Origin: Nitrospinia bacterium
GTDB taxonomy: Bacteria > Nitrospinota > Nitrospinia > Nitrospinales > JAJDAT01
Assembly (NCBI GenBank): GCA_029261715.1
Contig: JAJDAT010000018.1
Coordinates: forward strand, 1 to 61,846
DNA: 61,846 nt
Direction: 5' to 3'
Shown: positions 16,199 through 25,475 of the stretch, one piece after another
Layout of the letters: each line of letters begins with the position of its first letter
Numbering within the stretch: the stretch's first letter is position 1
The notes under the pieces: generated by a model
Seen by the model: the letters and a program-made list of their open reading frames with translations, nothing else
What the model was told of the DNA's origin: nothing
Database searches by the model: none
Program-made: the position numbers and the translations under genes

Positions 16199-16966
16199 TT
16201 AGTCTTTTTTATCCTTTTGGCCCTCATTAAATTTGCGAAAAGGCTCGAACAGTTCAATAGGAATAGGAAAGAAAGTTGTCGTGTTTTTATCGGTGGTGGA
16301 TACGTCTTGCAAAGTTTGTAAAAAACGTAATTGCAAGGCGGGTGGATGCGCGCCGATAATATCCGCAGCTTCGCCAACTTTCTGAGCCGCTTCAAATTCA
16401 CCTTGAGCTTTAATGACTTTAGCTCGTCGTTCTCGTTCTGCTTCCGCTTGTTTTGCCAAAGCGCGTTGCATTTCTTGCGGTAAATCTACGTTTTTAACTT
16501 CCACATTAGAAACTTTAATACCCCAGGGCTCTGTTTGTTCGTCGATGACCGCTCGCAACTGACTGTTGATGGTATCTCGGTTGGAGAGTAAATCATCCAA
16601 AGAACTTTGTCCTAAAATACTGCGCAAAGTGGTTTGGGAAAGTTGTGAAGTTGCGAATAAAAAATCTTCCACTTCGATAATCGCTCTGCGTGGATCAATA
16701 ACTCGGAAATAGACCACCGCATTAACCCGGACTGTAACGTTGTCTTTGGTGATAATGTCTTGGGGAGGCACGTCCATAACCACTGTGCGTAAACTCACCC
16801 GGATCATATTTTGGATACCGGGAATAATGACGATAAGGCCTGGGCCTTTGATTCTGTAGAATTTTCCTAGAAGAAAAACAACGGCCCTTTCATATTCTGG
16901 AAGAATTTTTAAAGCGCTAAACAGTAATGCTAAAGCTAAAACAATAAAAGCAATTGTTGTTTCCAT
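16199..16966 (-). CDS. SPFH/band-7 (slipin-type) membrane protein
   Basis: 255 residues. One N-terminal membrane segment (about 3-20) is followed by an SPFH domain: [40 protein letters not shown] and the [17 protein letters not shown] signature of slipins (prokaryotic stomatins). A charged coiled coil ([19 protein letters not shown]) follows and the C-terminus contains a proline-rich [12 protein letters not shown]. Such proteins oligomerise in membranes and typically pair with an NfeD protease. Here the nfeD gene lies immediately upstream on the same strand, only 5 bases away, so they form an operon and probably a complex. Confidence 0.92.
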   Translation of the reverse strand: METTIAFIVLALALLFSALKILPEYERAVVFLLGKFYRIKGPGLIVIIPGIQNMIRVSLRTVVMDVPPQDIITKDNVTVRVNAVVYFRVIDPRRAIIEVEDFLFATSQLSQTTLRSILGQSSLDDLLSNRDTINSQLRAVIDEQTEPWGIKVSNVEVKNVDLPQEMQRALAKQAEAERERRAKVIKAQGEFEAAQKVGEAADIIGAHPPALQLRFLQTLQDVSTTDKNTTTFFPIPIELFEPFRKFNEGQKDKKD

Positions 16967-16971
16967 AATGG

Positions 16972-18315
16972 CTATTCCTTTTTAGATTCTGATTCCGACC
17001 GTTTGACCTTAACCGTAAGGCCGTCCACCTCTTCCACGACCACGGTTTCTCCCGGTTGTGCCCACTCTTCGCACTTAGCTTTCCAACTTTCTCCATGTAA
17101 CCAAACGAGACCTTCTGGTTCTAAAGCAGTTTTCACTTCGGCAGTAGTTCCCAGCATACCTTCGACTCCAGACACGAGAGGGGAGTTGCGCGCGCGTATC
17201 GCTAAAAACAAGGTTCCGATTGCGGCTAAAATAGACAAAAGCAAAGTTGGGATTAAGATCGCTTTAGAAACTTGCATGGCGGGATCATCAGAATCAATGA
17301 GCATGACCGATCCTAAAAATAAGGCAATGGCTCCACCAAGCGAAAGTAAGCCAAACGTTGCAAAATTAAGTTCAGCGATGAATAAAGTTACTCCTAAAAC
17401 CATGAGTAACAATCCGGCGTAATTAACAGGTAACGACTGCATACCATACAGAGCCAGTATCATACTGATGCCGCCAATGATACCGGGTAAGATCAAGCCG
17501 GGATTGGATAGTTCAAAGTAAATACCAACCATGCCTATCATCATTAAGATGTAGGCGATATTGGGGTTAGAAATAACGTCTAAAATTTGTTGACGCGGCG
17601 TCATCTCGCGTGTCTCTCTTTGTTTTCCGACAGTTTTAATCGTGTAAGGTTTTTCGCCAGCAGTTACTTCCCGACCATCGATAGCTAAAAGCAACGCATC
17701 CATGTCACTAGCGACAAGATCAATCACCGCCAGTTTTTTTGCTTCCAATGCCGAAATAGAAACGCTTTTGCGTACCGCCAGCTCTGCCCAGTGGGCGTTG
17801 CGTCCTCGCGATTCGGCAAGCGATCGGATATAAGCCGACGCGTCGTTAAGAACTTTATCTTCCATAGGGGTGGATTCTTCATCGCTCGAACTGCCGCCAC
17901 CACCCATTACGTTTACAGGGTGAGCCGCTCCAATATTAGTTCCCGGAGCCATCGCCGCAATATGAGAAGAGATAGCGATAAAGGCGCCAGCGGAAGCCGC
18001 TCGCGATCCTTGAGGAGATACAAAGGTGACCACGGGAATGCGCGAGCTTTGAATTGATTTAATAATCATGCGCATAGAAGTGTCAAGCCCACCAGGCGTG
18101 TCCATTTCAAGAACCGCCAGATGATCGCCCTCACGGTTAGCCGTTTCAATTTCTTCAGAAACGAATTCAGCAACTACCGGATTGATTGCGCCGGATATTT
18201 TGATAACGATAATGCGGTCGTTTGCCTGAGCAAAAGTAAAAGGGAAGAGAAGAAAAATGAAAAAGATCGGCCAAATTTTGAGCCGCGCAAAAATCGATGC
18301 TGTGAAAGGATTCAT
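16972..18315 (-). CDS. long-form NfeD membrane-bound serine protease
   Basis: 447 residues. A signal or anchor segment (about 14-30) is followed by a ClpP-like protease domain. The catalytic Ser108 lies in RAASAGAF and Lys154 in MEDKVLND, matching the Ser-Lys dyad of Pyrococcus PH1510. Oxyanion-side residues sit in DTPGGLD. After that come four to five hydrophobic segments (about 250-370) and a C-terminal NfeDC OB-fold. The family cleaves the hydrophobic C-terminus of its stomatin partner. The slipin gene follows 5 bases downstream, as is usual. The enzyme sits in the cytoplasmic membrane with the protease domain outside. Confidence 0.92.
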   Translation of the reverse strand: MNPFTASIFARLKIWPIFFIFLLFPFTFAQANDRIIVIKISGAINPVVAEFVSEEIETANREGDHLAVLEMDTPGGLDTSMRMIIKSIQSSRIPVVTFVSPQGSRAASAGAFIAISSHIAAMAPGTNIGAAHPVNVMGGGGSSSDEESTPMEDKVLNDASAYIRSLAESRGRNAHWAELAVRKSVSISALEAKKLAVIDLVASDMDALLLAIDGREVTAGEKPYTIKTVGKQRETREMTPRQQILDVISNPNIAYILMMIGMVGIYFELSNPGLILPGIIGGISMILALYGMQSLPVNYAGLLLMVLGVTLFIAELNFATFGLLSLGGAIALFLGSVMLIDSDDPAMQVSKAILIPTLLLSILAAIGTLFLAIRARNSPLVSGVEGMLGTTAEVKTALEPEGLVWLHGESWKAKCEEWAQPGETVVVEEVDGLTVKVKRSESESKKE

Positions 18316-18424
18316 ACCTAACAGTTTTTCACACCGCTTCCACTAATGTCAAACTCAATCGGTCAGATGGAGGGTGAACCACTGATTTGCTTCGTCCATT
18401 AATTGATCTAGTAACTAAAAGCAA

Positions 18425-18740
18425 AAAATAAAAAATTGTCATGCTGAGCTTGTCGAAGCACGACCCCCTTATTTTAGTTCTTTAGGGGACTCTCTTTCTT
18501 TTCGGTTTCATTTTGCGACGTTACCCTGTGGGTGTTGCGTCCTGGGTTCTTCGATGTTGTTCAGGATAAACTCTGCCGAAGGACGGTTAATGCCCTTAAG
18601 AGTTATCGCCAAGCAAAAGTAAATTATGTTTAGATCAACCCCTATGACTTGTCATTCTGACAACCATCGGGAGGAAGAATCTCGCCTCGATTTAATAGTC
18701 ATCCCGAGCTTGGTCGAGGGATCTATGCTCCGGAGGAGCA
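18425..18740. repeat. dispersed repeat cluster (cttgtcgaag / atctcgcctcgattt family)
   Basis: Several degenerate copies of a mosaic repeat occur: gtcatgctgagcttgtcgaa at 18438, gttcaggataaactctgccg with gaaggacggttaatgccc near 18560-18596, and gaagaatctcgcctcgattt near 18671 followed by gtcatcccgagcttggtcga. Both orientations are mixed. The stretch between nfeD and the AraC-type gene holds no other feature. Confidence 0.75.
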
Positions 18741-18748
18741 TGTTCCTT

Positions 18749-19627
18749 TTATTTGAGCGGAATCAATAGTTTTATTTCAGATTTTGAAGAATTTGGGTCG
18801 AAATCCTTTGGATAAATTCCAACGTCAGGTCCAGCGCTTCTTTCGTGCCCAGATTTAGGAAGCCACGAGCCATAAATATAATTCATAGTGTGTTCGATGT
18901 TTTTCATCGGTCCGCGATGAGTGAACTCGGCGTAGTTTCCAGCGGGAATCGTTTGTTGTACAAATCCCATTGGCAATTCTTCAAAAGCTTCTGTCAGTAT
19001 ACCAGCCAGGTATTCCATGTTGTTGCTGAGCTCATCTTTGTCAGAGCAATTCATGATTGCGACTCTTTGGGCTTGAAGTCCATTTGGAATTTTCTTCAAA
19101 TTCATTTTAAACTCTTGCCAAAGAGCGGGAATGACTGTGAGATTATCCGAGTCAGAATTCAGTGTCGATTTGAATTGAGCGACCATTCCCATAGCCGTCG
19201 CTTCGTCTCGGTATTTAATAGTGGGTTGCATGGTGATTCTTTCATAGAGGTGAGTTAAATACGCCAAAGTTATTTGAGGTTTATGAGGAATGAGAGATTG
19301 AGCGGAATTAGAATTTCGAAATTCAGTCGGAGTCGTATTAAAAACTCTTTTAAAAGCCCTTGTGAAAACTTCGTGAGAATCAAACCCATAAGCAATGGCT
19401 ATGTCGATGACTTTTTGATTTGAATCAATCAAAGCCCTTGCTGCTAAGGAAAGCCGTCTTTTTAAAATATATTCTTTGACCGTATCGCCAACCATCCCAC
19501 GGAAGATTTTTTGAAAATACCATTTAGAGAGACCCGCCTCCTTGGCGATGCTTTCTAGCGGTAGGGAAGAACATAAATTATCCTCAATAACGTCAATCGC
19601 TCTATTCACTTGATCTAAATAGCTCAT
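18749..19627 (-). CDS. AraC-family regulator with GyrI-like effector domain
   Basis: 292 residues from the ATG at 19627 (MSYLDQVNRAI). A TTG five codons upstream and another ATG adjoin it, and GAGGAG just before decides this region as the start. Residues 1-105 are an AraC-type double helix-turn-helix: LESIAKEAGLSKWYFQKIF, and IAIAYGFDSHEVFTRAFKR with a TTPTEFR end. Residues about 135-292 are a GyrI-like ligand-binding domain (AMGMVAQF, PAGNYAEFTHRGP). The same build is found in Rob and similar drug- or stress-responsive activators. The ligand is unknown. Repeat-rich DNA flanks it on both sides. Confidence 0.88.
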   Translation of the reverse strand: MSYLDQVNRAIDVIEDNLCSSLPLESIAKEAGLSKWYFQKIFRGMVGDTVKEYILKRRLSLAARALIDSNQKVIDIAIAYGFDSHEVFTRAFKRVFNTTPTEFRNSNSAQSLIPHKPQITLAYLTHLYERITMQPTIKYRDEATAMGMVAQFKSTLNSDSDNLTVIPALWQEFKMNLKKIPNGLQAQRVAIMNCSDKDELSNNMEYLAGILTEAFEELPMGFVQQTIPAGNYAEFTHRGPMKNIEHTMNYIYGSWLPKSGHERSAGPDVGIYPKDFDPNSSKSEIKLLIPLK

Positions 19628-19744
19628 CATTCTCCTCAACAAGGAATCTATCTAAAAAAGATCCAGTGTACTTGATGTTTTGTGCGAAATTGTGAAACAA
19701 GTACCATGCTTGGAGAAGTGTATATCTGGATTTAACTAAAAAAT

Positions 19745-20100
19745 GTCACAGTGAGCCCTGCCCTGAGCTACTCGAAGCGCGACCACCACTCTGTCTTAAT
19801 ATTCGAAGAGTCAAACGTTAAATAAGAGCAGACGGAGTTTAAGCGTATTCCCATCGCATGTCGTCCTGATGAACCTCGCAGAGGTGAGGAAGGATCTCGC
19901 CTCGATTAAATGTCATTCCGAGCTTGTTGAGAAATATCGTTTTTATCTTTCTTTGCGTTCTCTGCGGCCTTTGCGGTTAATGCCCTTGAACTTGTCGGAA
20001 GGGTCGCCTCGATTTAATAATTATCCAGATCCTTCGACGTTGCTCAGGATAGACTCTGTCGAAGAGCGGCGTCACTTTGTGAGTGTTGCGGTAAGAGAGT
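19745..20100. repeat. dispersed repeat cluster
   Basis: Mosaic of the same family. A 43-base block at 19865-19907, beginning cctgatgaacctcgcagagg, is repeated without change at 22454-22496. It is followed by cattccgagcttgttgagaa and by a ctttgcgttctctgcggcc/ctttgcggttaatgccctt piece at 19950-19988. Another gttgctcaggatagactctg copy is near 20040. The open frame across it has no coding signature. Nothing else is visible between the AraC-type and CheY-like genes. Confidence 0.75.
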
Positions 20101-20184
20101 TTATCTTTTAATAAATAAAATGAACTTTAGGATTTGTTAATGGGAGGAAGGAAAGGAAGGTAATGAGGAAGTTAAAAGCAGACT

Positions 20185-20571
20185 TTAACCCAATAACTTT
20201 TCAATTTTTTGTTCCAGTAAATCCACGTCAATGGGTTTTACCATATAGTCTTTAATACCCGCCTTCAAAGCCACAATGACTTTTTCCTTCTCATTTTCAG
20301 CGGAAACCATAAGAAAAGCGATGTCTTTAAGAAGGTTATCTTTTTCAGCCGCTTTATAAAACTCTAAGCCACTCATTCCCGGCATACGCCAGTCGCAAAC
20401 AATTAAATTCACTTTATTTAAATAGAGTTTTTTGAGTCCCGATTGACCATCTTCAGCTTCGATGATGCGGACAAACCCTAGGGATTTTAAGGCGCGGATG
20501 AGTAGCGCCCTTGATTGTTCGTCGTCTTCGACCAACAAAACAACTTTATCTTTATATTTTTCAGAACTCAT
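20185..20571 (-). CDS. single-domain response regulator (CheY-like)
   Basis: 128 residues, one complete receiver domain. The acidic pocket (E15, D16, D17), the phospho-acceptor D60 (LIVCDWRMPGMSG), S90 (LMVSAE) and K112 (YMVKPID) are all present, so it should be phosphorylated by a histidine kinase. There is no output domain. No kinase or chemotaxis gene is adjacent, so its partner is unknown. The gene stands alone between repeat-rich stretches. Confidence 0.92.
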   Translation of the reverse strand: MSSEKYKDKVVLLVEDDEQSRALLIRALKSLGFVRIIEAEDGQSGLKKLYLNKVNLIVCDWRMPGMSGLEFYKAAEKDNLLKDIAFLMVSAENEKEKVIVALKAGIKDYMVKPIDVDLLEQKIEKLLG

Positions 20572-20679
20572 AGAAATCCATTGGTTATTCAGTTAATTTT
20601 GCCAATAATACCCCCTTCTGTCAATCAGAGGAAACTTAAAAAACAAATACACAACCTTTGAATTTTAATATTTGTCACC

Positions 20680-20726
20680 CTGAACGTAGCCGAAGAGTCG
20701 CCCCGATTCAAATGATTGTCATGCTG
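20680..20726. repeat. left part of a dispersed repeat interrupted by the IS element
   Basis: The sequence gccgaagagtcgccccgatt followed by caaatgattgtcatgctg is the start of the common intergenic repeat. Its expected continuation, agcttgtcgaagcgcgacc, is found on the other side of the IS at 22364 onward. Joining 20726 to 22364 restores the usual repeat. Confidence 0.7.
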
Positions 20727-22360
20727 CTATGAAACAGACGCAGTCAAGTTTGTTTTAAAGTTAAATTCAAAGTTTGTAGTTGAATCTGTAAAGTTGTGAA
20801 TAAATTCGCGTGTTTATGAAGTCGGTGGAAAAAGTGTGGTAAAAGCTCGTTAGTGTTTTATTGAGTTTTTGTTGGTTCTTTTTCCATACTTTTTCCACGT
20901 ACGTAATGAGAAGTTATTCACAACTCTACAGATTGCCTTATGTTTTTTTCATATTTTTTTAATAGGCCGATGGAAAAACTTTCAGGTTTCTTCGACGATG
21001 AATCAAACTGCTATGCGTGGATTTTTAGCCACAAGATTATGTGTTCGTCCGGAGTTTCCTCGATCTGAGGGCGTGAGTCGAAATCACAAGCATGACCCGA
21101 GGATTTTCCATTCGTACCCAAAAGCCTTTCCATCATTGGCCATAATATTTTTAAAAAGTTTTTATGCTTCTTTAAGCGTTACAAGATTGATTGTTGGTTT
21201 GCATGAGGCTCCAAATAAATCCGACAAACTCCCTCGCAATAGCAATGGTCGCAACATTTTTTGGGTTTTCTTTTTTCCAACGCCCAATAGCGTTTATGTA
21301 ATCGGTGCATGCATTTTAGTGCGATAGCTGTATTTTCGATGGGTTGTTCTTTCCACTTCGCTTTTAAAGTCGCAGTTATTATCGGTTTCTTTTTGTAATG
21401 TTGAACGCATTCGGCCAATATCCTTCGACAAGATGAGTTTCCCGCTTTGGTGATTCCTCCATAACGTTTGATTCCCGATGAGGAATACTCCGATGGCGTT
21501 AAACCTAAGAATCCCATTAAGGCTTTTGGGCTTGAGAATCGCTTGAAATCGATAATCTCAGTTATTAAAATCATCGACGAAAGAACGCTAAGACCTCTTA
21601 AGGTTTGTAGGGCCTTTACATTTTTTGTATACGGTTCAGTTTCTGAGATACGCCCTATTTCTTGATCCATCTCGGCTATACGAGTGTTTAAATATTCTAA
21701 ATGCGTTCGAAATTCGGTTAGAACTCGATCCACTAATTCACATAATGAAAGTTCTTTAAACCAAGCTTCGCATTTGGCACTGCCAAGTTTGCCAGGAACC
21801 TTTAATCCCTTGGTTTTTAGGAACGCATAGATTTGAAGCTTGACCCGCTTACTACTTTCTTTAAACGCTCCGCGACAACGAACTAAGGACCGAACCGCTT
21901 CTTCATCAACTTCTGGAATATGAACGAAAGTCAAAGAACCGTTACGGAACTGATAAGCTATATTCTCCGCGTCTTTAAAATCTGTTTTTACCCGATTACC
22001 AGGTTTCTGAGGAATCTTAGAAGGAGCTACTACCTTACAAGAATAACCCCAAGACAACATCTGACGATAAAAAAAATAGCCGCAAGAACTCGCTTCGTAG
22101 CAACTTTCGATTGCATAACGTTTCGATAACTTACTCATATATTTTTTGATCTTCTTGGGATCGTTGGCTAATTCAATCCTCTCTACTGGTTGAGTCTCGC
22201 CTTCCGGTAATACAACAATCGCTAAAAGCTCCTGATGGTAATCAATTCCTACATAAGCTATCTTATTCATGGACGATCTCCTTCTTTATGATGTTAGTTA
22301 TAAAAATTCGCATTTCTATATTTAACACCTTTAGGGGGTTGATCGTCTGTTTCATATTAT
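20727..22360 (-). mobile_element. IS110-family insertion sequence, IS1111-like
   Basis: A complete element of about 1.63 kb. Twelve-base inverted repeats are perfect: ATGAAACAGACG at 20729-20740 and CGTCTGTTTCAT at 22344-22355. They lie two and five bases inside the ends as inferred from the interrupted repeat (...atgctg | element | ctgagcttg...). Short subterminal inverted repeats and a long non-coding end behind the transposase gene are traits of the IS1111 group. The 450 bases at 20729-21178 are that non-coding end and would be expected to encode the guide (seek/bridge) RNA. The exact boundary is ambiguous by 2-3 bases because ct or ctg occurs on both sides. Confidence 0.8.
21179..22270 (-). 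CDS. IS110-family transposase
   Basis: 363 residues, normal for the family and apparently intact. The N-terminal DEDD (RuvC-like) domain begins YVGIDYHQELLAIVV and continues with IESCYEASSCGY and VKTDFKDAENIAY, carrying the acidic residues. The C-terminal Tnp_IS116/IS110/IS902 domain includes LQTLRGLSVL and YGGITKAGNSSCRRILAE, with the catalytic Ser in the GNSS segment. An additional Cys-rich tail (KKCCDHCYCEGVC) is present. IS110-family enzymes recombine element and target using an element-encoded guide RNA. The gene lies within the inverted repeats described for the element. Confidence 0.93.
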   Translation of the reverse strand: MNKIAYVGIDYHQELLAIVVLPEGETQPVERIELANDPKKIKKYMSKLSKRYAIESCYEASSCGYFFYRQMLSWGYSCKVVAPSKIPQKPGNRVKTDFKDAENIAYQFRNGSLTFVHIPEVDEEAVRSLVRCRGAFKESSKRVKLQIYAFLKTKGLKVPGKLGSAKCEAWFKELSLCELVDRVLTEFRTHLEYLNTRIAEMDQEIGRISETEPYTKNVKALQTLRGLSVLSSMILITEIIDFKRFSSPKALMGFLGLTPSEYSSSGIKRYGGITKAGNSSCRRILAECVQHYKKKPIITATLKAKWKEQPIENTAIALKCMHRLHKRYWALEKRKPKKCCDHCYCEGVCRIYLEPHANQQSIL

Positions 22361-22610
22361 CTGAGCTTGTCGAAGCGCGACCACAACTTTGTTTTTAGTT
22401 TTGAAGCATAGACGTTAAACAAAAGTTAAATTTAATTTTTGCCTCACCCCCATCCTGATGAACCTCGCAGAGGTGAGGAAGGATCTCGCCTCGATTCAAT
22501 AAAGTTTCCACTTTGTTTCTCAGCCTTCTTTGCGGATTTCGCGATTCATTTTCTTCGAAGCTTCTCGAAATGTTATCGCTTAAAAAAAGTCCCAGTTGCG
22601 ACATAATCCC
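22361..22610. repeat. right part of the interrupted repeat and further repeat copies
   Basis: From 22361 the repeat resumes (ctgagcttgtcgaagcgcga). It is followed by the 43-base block at 22454-22496 that is identical to 19865-19907, and by a ccttctttgcggatttcgcg piece near 22523. This fills the space between the IS and the P450 promoter region; no gene is seen. Confidence 0.7.
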
Positions 22611-22621
22611 TTTCATGGTAA

Positions 22622-22648
22622 AATGAATATTATAATAAATTATTCATT
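22622..22648 (+). promoter_or_regulatory. inverted-repeat operator over the P450 -10 region
   Basis: AATGAATA (22622-22629) and TATTCATT (22641-22648) form a perfect 8-base inverted repeat separated by 11 bases. A consensus -10 hexamer TATAAT lies at 22631-22636 inside it; no good -35 is visible. The P450 ATG is at 22670. A dimeric repressor such as the TetR protein encoded after the P450 gene would fit. Confidence 0.5.
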
Positions 22649-22669
22649 ATTCATTTTTTAAAAAAGATT

Positions 22670-24031
22670 ATGAAGTCCAATTCTAATTTACCGCCAGGGT
22701 TTCCAGGGCATTGGTTTTTAGGAAACGGTCAGGACTACCAACGCGATCCGCTGGGATTTTATTCCAAGTTGAAAAAGAAATGCGGCGATTCCGTCACGCT
22801 CAAAGCTCCCTTAGGAATTAATTGGTTTCTATTTTTTCATCCAGACGATGTCGAAACCATTTTGCATAAAGAGAAAGATAAATTTTGTAAACCAGGGTTT
22901 TTTGTAAGAAGCATGAGTTATCTTTTAGGGAAAGGACTCGTCACCAGCGAAAGTAAGTTATGGAAAAACCAAAGACAATTACTGACGCCTGCTTTTCATA
23001 AATCGCGACTAGTCGGTATGGCTTCTTTGATGACGGAGGAAACGGAAAAACTTTGTGAATCTTTGATCAGGAAATCTAATGGGAAAGTTGTTGATCTTGC
23101 CAACGAACTGCAAAGATTAACGCTTAGAATTGCCAGCTTAACCCTTTTTGGAGCCGATATTGAAAAGCATGAAAAAGAATTTGGATACGCGTTGGATATT
23201 GCCCTCAAGCATTTGAACTTTCGGTTTGCGTTTCCTATTTACCCGCCGCCTTGGATACCTTTGCCAGAAAATATCCGGTTTAGAAAACAACTCAAAGTAA
23301 TGGATAAAATTGTGTACTCCTTGATAGCTCTGCGTAAGAATGGAGAATTGGACAAGGGAAACGATATATTGTCTGCATTGATGAAGGTAAAAGATCCCGA
23401 TACGGGGCGATCAATGCCGGACAAGCAATTACGAGACGAAGTGATAACGCTTCTTTTAGCGGGGCACGACACAACCAGCGCTGCAATAGCCTGGACGTTC
23501 TTTTTACTTTCCAAACATCCACAAATCTTATCTAATGCAATTGATGAAATTGACGGAAACCTAAAAAGCGCGAGTCCGCGATTTGAAAACCTGCAATCGT
23601 TGCCGTACCTGACTATGATATTTAAAGAATCGTTGAGATTATTCCCGCCTGCCTGGGGGCAACCGCGTCAGACTCTTGAGGACGTTGAATTGGGGAAATA
23701 CATAATTCCAAAAGGTTCACCGTTGGTGTTGAGTCAATATATTACGCATAGACACCCAGACTTTTGGGAAAACCCGGAAACATTTGATCCAGAAAGGTTC
23801 ACCCAAGATAAAGAAGTGGCGCGCCACAACTTTGCTTATTTTCCGTTTGGTGGAGGACCCAGAATTTGTATAGGATATCAATTTGCGATGATGGAAGGAC
23901 CGTTGATAATTGCTACGATTCTCCAACGGATAAAATTGGAAATGGTTGCAAACCAAGAAGTGATACCAGATCCAACATTCACGCTAAAACCAAAATTTGG
24001 ACTAAAAATGAATATCAGCAAACGAGTTTGA
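22670..24031 (+). CDS. cytochrome P450
   Basis: 453 residues, a full-length P450 without a membrane anchor. Seen in order: an LPPGFPGHWFLGN N-terminal proline-rich segment, the I-helix AGHDTTSAA at 264-272 with the acid-alcohol pair, the K-helix ESLRLFPPAW (ExxR), a PERF segment, and the haem-binding loop FPFGGGPRICIGYQFA with C400 as the iron ligand. The sequence looks like the CYP4/CYP102-type fatty-acid hydroxylase branch, but the substrate is not certain. No ferredoxin or reductase gene is adjacent. An inverted repeat covers the -10 region, and a TetR gene lies 207 bases downstream, suggesting inducible expression. Confidence 0.95.
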   Translation: MKSNSNLPPGFPGHWFLGNGQDYQRDPLGFYSKLKKKCGDSVTLKAPLGINWFLFFHPDDVETILHKEKDKFCKPGFFVRSMSYLLGKGLVTSESKLWKNQRQLLTPAFHKSRLVGMASLMTEETEKLCESLIRKSNGKVVDLANELQRLTLRIASLTLFGADIEKHEKEFGYALDIALKHLNFRFAFPIYPPPWIPLPENIRFRKQLKVMDKIVYSLIALRKNGELDKGNDILSALMKVKDPDTGRSMPDKQLRDEVITLLLAGHDTTSAAIAWTFFLLSKHPQILSNAIDEIDGNLKSASPRFENLQSLPYLTMIFKESLRLFPPAWGQPRQTLEDVELGKYIIPKGSPLVLSQYITHRHPDFWENPETFDPERFTQDKEVARHNFAYFPFGGGPRICIGYQFAMMEGPLIIATILQRIKLEMVANQEVIPDPTFTLKPKFGLKMNISKRV

Positions 24032-24064
24032 ATGAAAAAATTATATGCCAGACTGAGTCTCCCT

Positions 24065-24215
24065 ACTTTTTTTAGTCCTCTTTGCGCCCTTTGCGTCCGG
24101 AGCTTGTCCGGAGTCCTTCGACGTTGCTCAGGATAAACTCTGCCGAAGGGCGGTTGAGTTTCTAAGAATCTCGCCTCGAATCATTTGATGCGCCTGTCGA
24201 AGTGCGACCTCCTTT
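24065..24215. repeat. dispersed repeat copy
   Basis: Pieces of both repeat types occur together: ctctttgcgccctttgcgtc, then gagtccttcgacgttgctca with ggataaactctgccgaaggg, and gaatctcgcctcgaatcatt. They fill the space between the P450 and TetR genes. Confidence 0.7.
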
Positions 24216-24238
24216 TTTAAGAACGCCACGATCAAAAC

Positions 24239-24811
24239 ATGAAACCTGATAAACGCAACCAAATTTTAGACGCAGCGCGTAAACGGTTCTTCCATTACGG
24301 CGTGAAGAAAACCACTATGGAAGAAATTGCTAAAGACGCAGGCGTAGCCGTAGGCACCCTTTATTTGTACTTTAAAGATAAAGACATGATCGTTGAAGGA
24401 TGTGTTGATCGCTTTATTTCAAAACATGGAGACGAGGAGAAAAAAATCCTTAACTCCAAAGTGTCGACGGAGAAAAAGTTGATCAACTACATGGTCGCGC
24501 GATTCCGCGCGTCCAAAGAAACGCGCACTGGAACATCTCATGCAGCGGAAATGACAAAGAAGGTTTTAACTTTGCGACCCAATCGACTAAAAGAAGAAGG
24601 CGATCAAATGGTTCGAGTTATTTCTTCTATATTGTCCGATGGATGCCAGCGTAGAGAATTTAATATTACCGATATCGACGAAACGGTATTTGTTTTTTTA
24701 CACGCGATTGGATGGTTTTTTCCGTTAGCCACTGACGAATTCCGCGAAGAACCTGACGAAAAAGCCTTTTTAAAAGTCATACGTTGGTTCATCAAGCAAT
24801 GGAAGATTTGA
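24239..24811 (+). CDS. TetR/AcrR-family transcriptional regulator
   Basis: 190 residues. Residues 6-52 are a TetR helix-turn-helix: RNQILDAARKRFFHYGVKKT, then MEEIAKDAGVAVGTLYLYFK. The remaining helical domain (60-190) would bind an inducer and form the dimer; it has no further recognisable signature. The most likely target is the inverted repeat in front of the P450 gene just upstream. A repeat-rich stretch separates the two, so it probably has its own promoter. No similar inverted repeat was seen in front of the TetR gene itself. Confidence 0.9.
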   Translation: MKPDKRNQILDAARKRFFHYGVKKTTMEEIAKDAGVAVGTLYLYFKDKDMIVEGCVDRFISKHGDEEKKILNSKVSTEKKLINYMVARFRASKETRTGTSHAAEMTKKVLTLRPNRLKEEGDQMVRVISSILSDGCQRREFNITDIDETVFVFLHAIGWFFPLATDEFREEPDEKAFLKVIRWFIKQWKI

Positions 24812-24892
24812 ATTTCATTAATTAGGAAAAGCATTTTCGACGGTTTTCAAAAGATGTTACACTAAGGTTTCTACAATTGGAGGGTTTGAGGT

Positions 24893-25351
24893 GTGGGGAA
24901 ATTAGATCACAAAACCGTTTTCATCGTCGATTCCGTTAAGGGCGAACGCATTCATCTCGCGAAATTCGTCAAACACGAGAGCTTCACCCTTATGTCGTTT
25001 ACCGGATTCACGGATTGTTTCAAAATGTTCAACCTATTGTCGCCAGATTTGATCATTTACGCTTTACGCAAAAAGAAAGCCGATATTAAAAAGCTACAGA
25101 CCCTTAAACGAAAGTTTAAAAAACTTCACTTCATCATGTTTCTTACCAAAGAAACGCCTGAGATTAATTTACAGCCTCTCAAAGAGGACGGTTTCACTTC
25201 CATACACAAAGCGGCGACGAAAGAAAAAGTCCGCGAGACCGCTTACGAATTACTCTCGCCGGAAGAATTGCCAAGACGTGTTGAAACGCCGCATCCTGTT
25301 CCGTTTTATGTTGCGGGTATGGAAAATCAAGTTCCTTCTCAGAGCAAATAA
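24893..25351 (+). CDS. degenerate receiver-like protein
   Basis: 152 residues, with a GTG start at 24893 and GGAGG about ten bases before it. The fold pattern is that of a receiver domain (TVFIVDSVKGERIHLAKFV, DLIIYALRKK, HFIMFLTKETP, and GFTSIHKAATKEKV with a Lys near the usual position). The phospho-acceptor Asp after strand 3 is missing (LIIYAL), so it is probably not a normal phospho-signalling protein. The C-terminal 30 residues are Pro/Glu-rich and disordered. It is similar in kind to the pseudo-receiver at 13500-13988 but clearly a different sequence. It stands alone. Confidence 0.6.
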   Translation: MGKLDHKTVFIVDSVKGERIHLAKFVKHESFTLMSFTGFTDCFKMFNLLSPDLIIYALRKKKADIKKLQTLKRKFKKLHFIMFLTKETPEINLQPLKEDGFTSIHKAATKEKVRETAYELLSPEELPRRVETPHPVPFYVAGMENQVPSQSK

Positions 25352-25369
25352 AACTACCAATCTTTTTAC

Positions 25370-25450
25370 CGCGAAGACGCCCTTCGACAGGTCCTTCGAG
25401 AGTCTCAGGATAGACTTCGGACAAGCTCCGAACGCAAAGGAAGCAAGGCG
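25370..25450. repeat. dispersed repeat copy
   Basis: Contains ccttcgacaggtccttcgag and ctcaggatagacttcggaca, followed by cgaacgcaaaggaagcaagg: short copies of the intergenic repeat between the pseudo-receiver and hicA. Confidence 0.65.
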
Positions 25451-25475
25451 AGTAGAGGCGAGGTTGGTGTACTTT

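Noticed and set aside
20869-21327. 152-codon plus-strand frame
   Set aside because: Lies antisense over the transposase end and the IS non-coding end; no coding signature.
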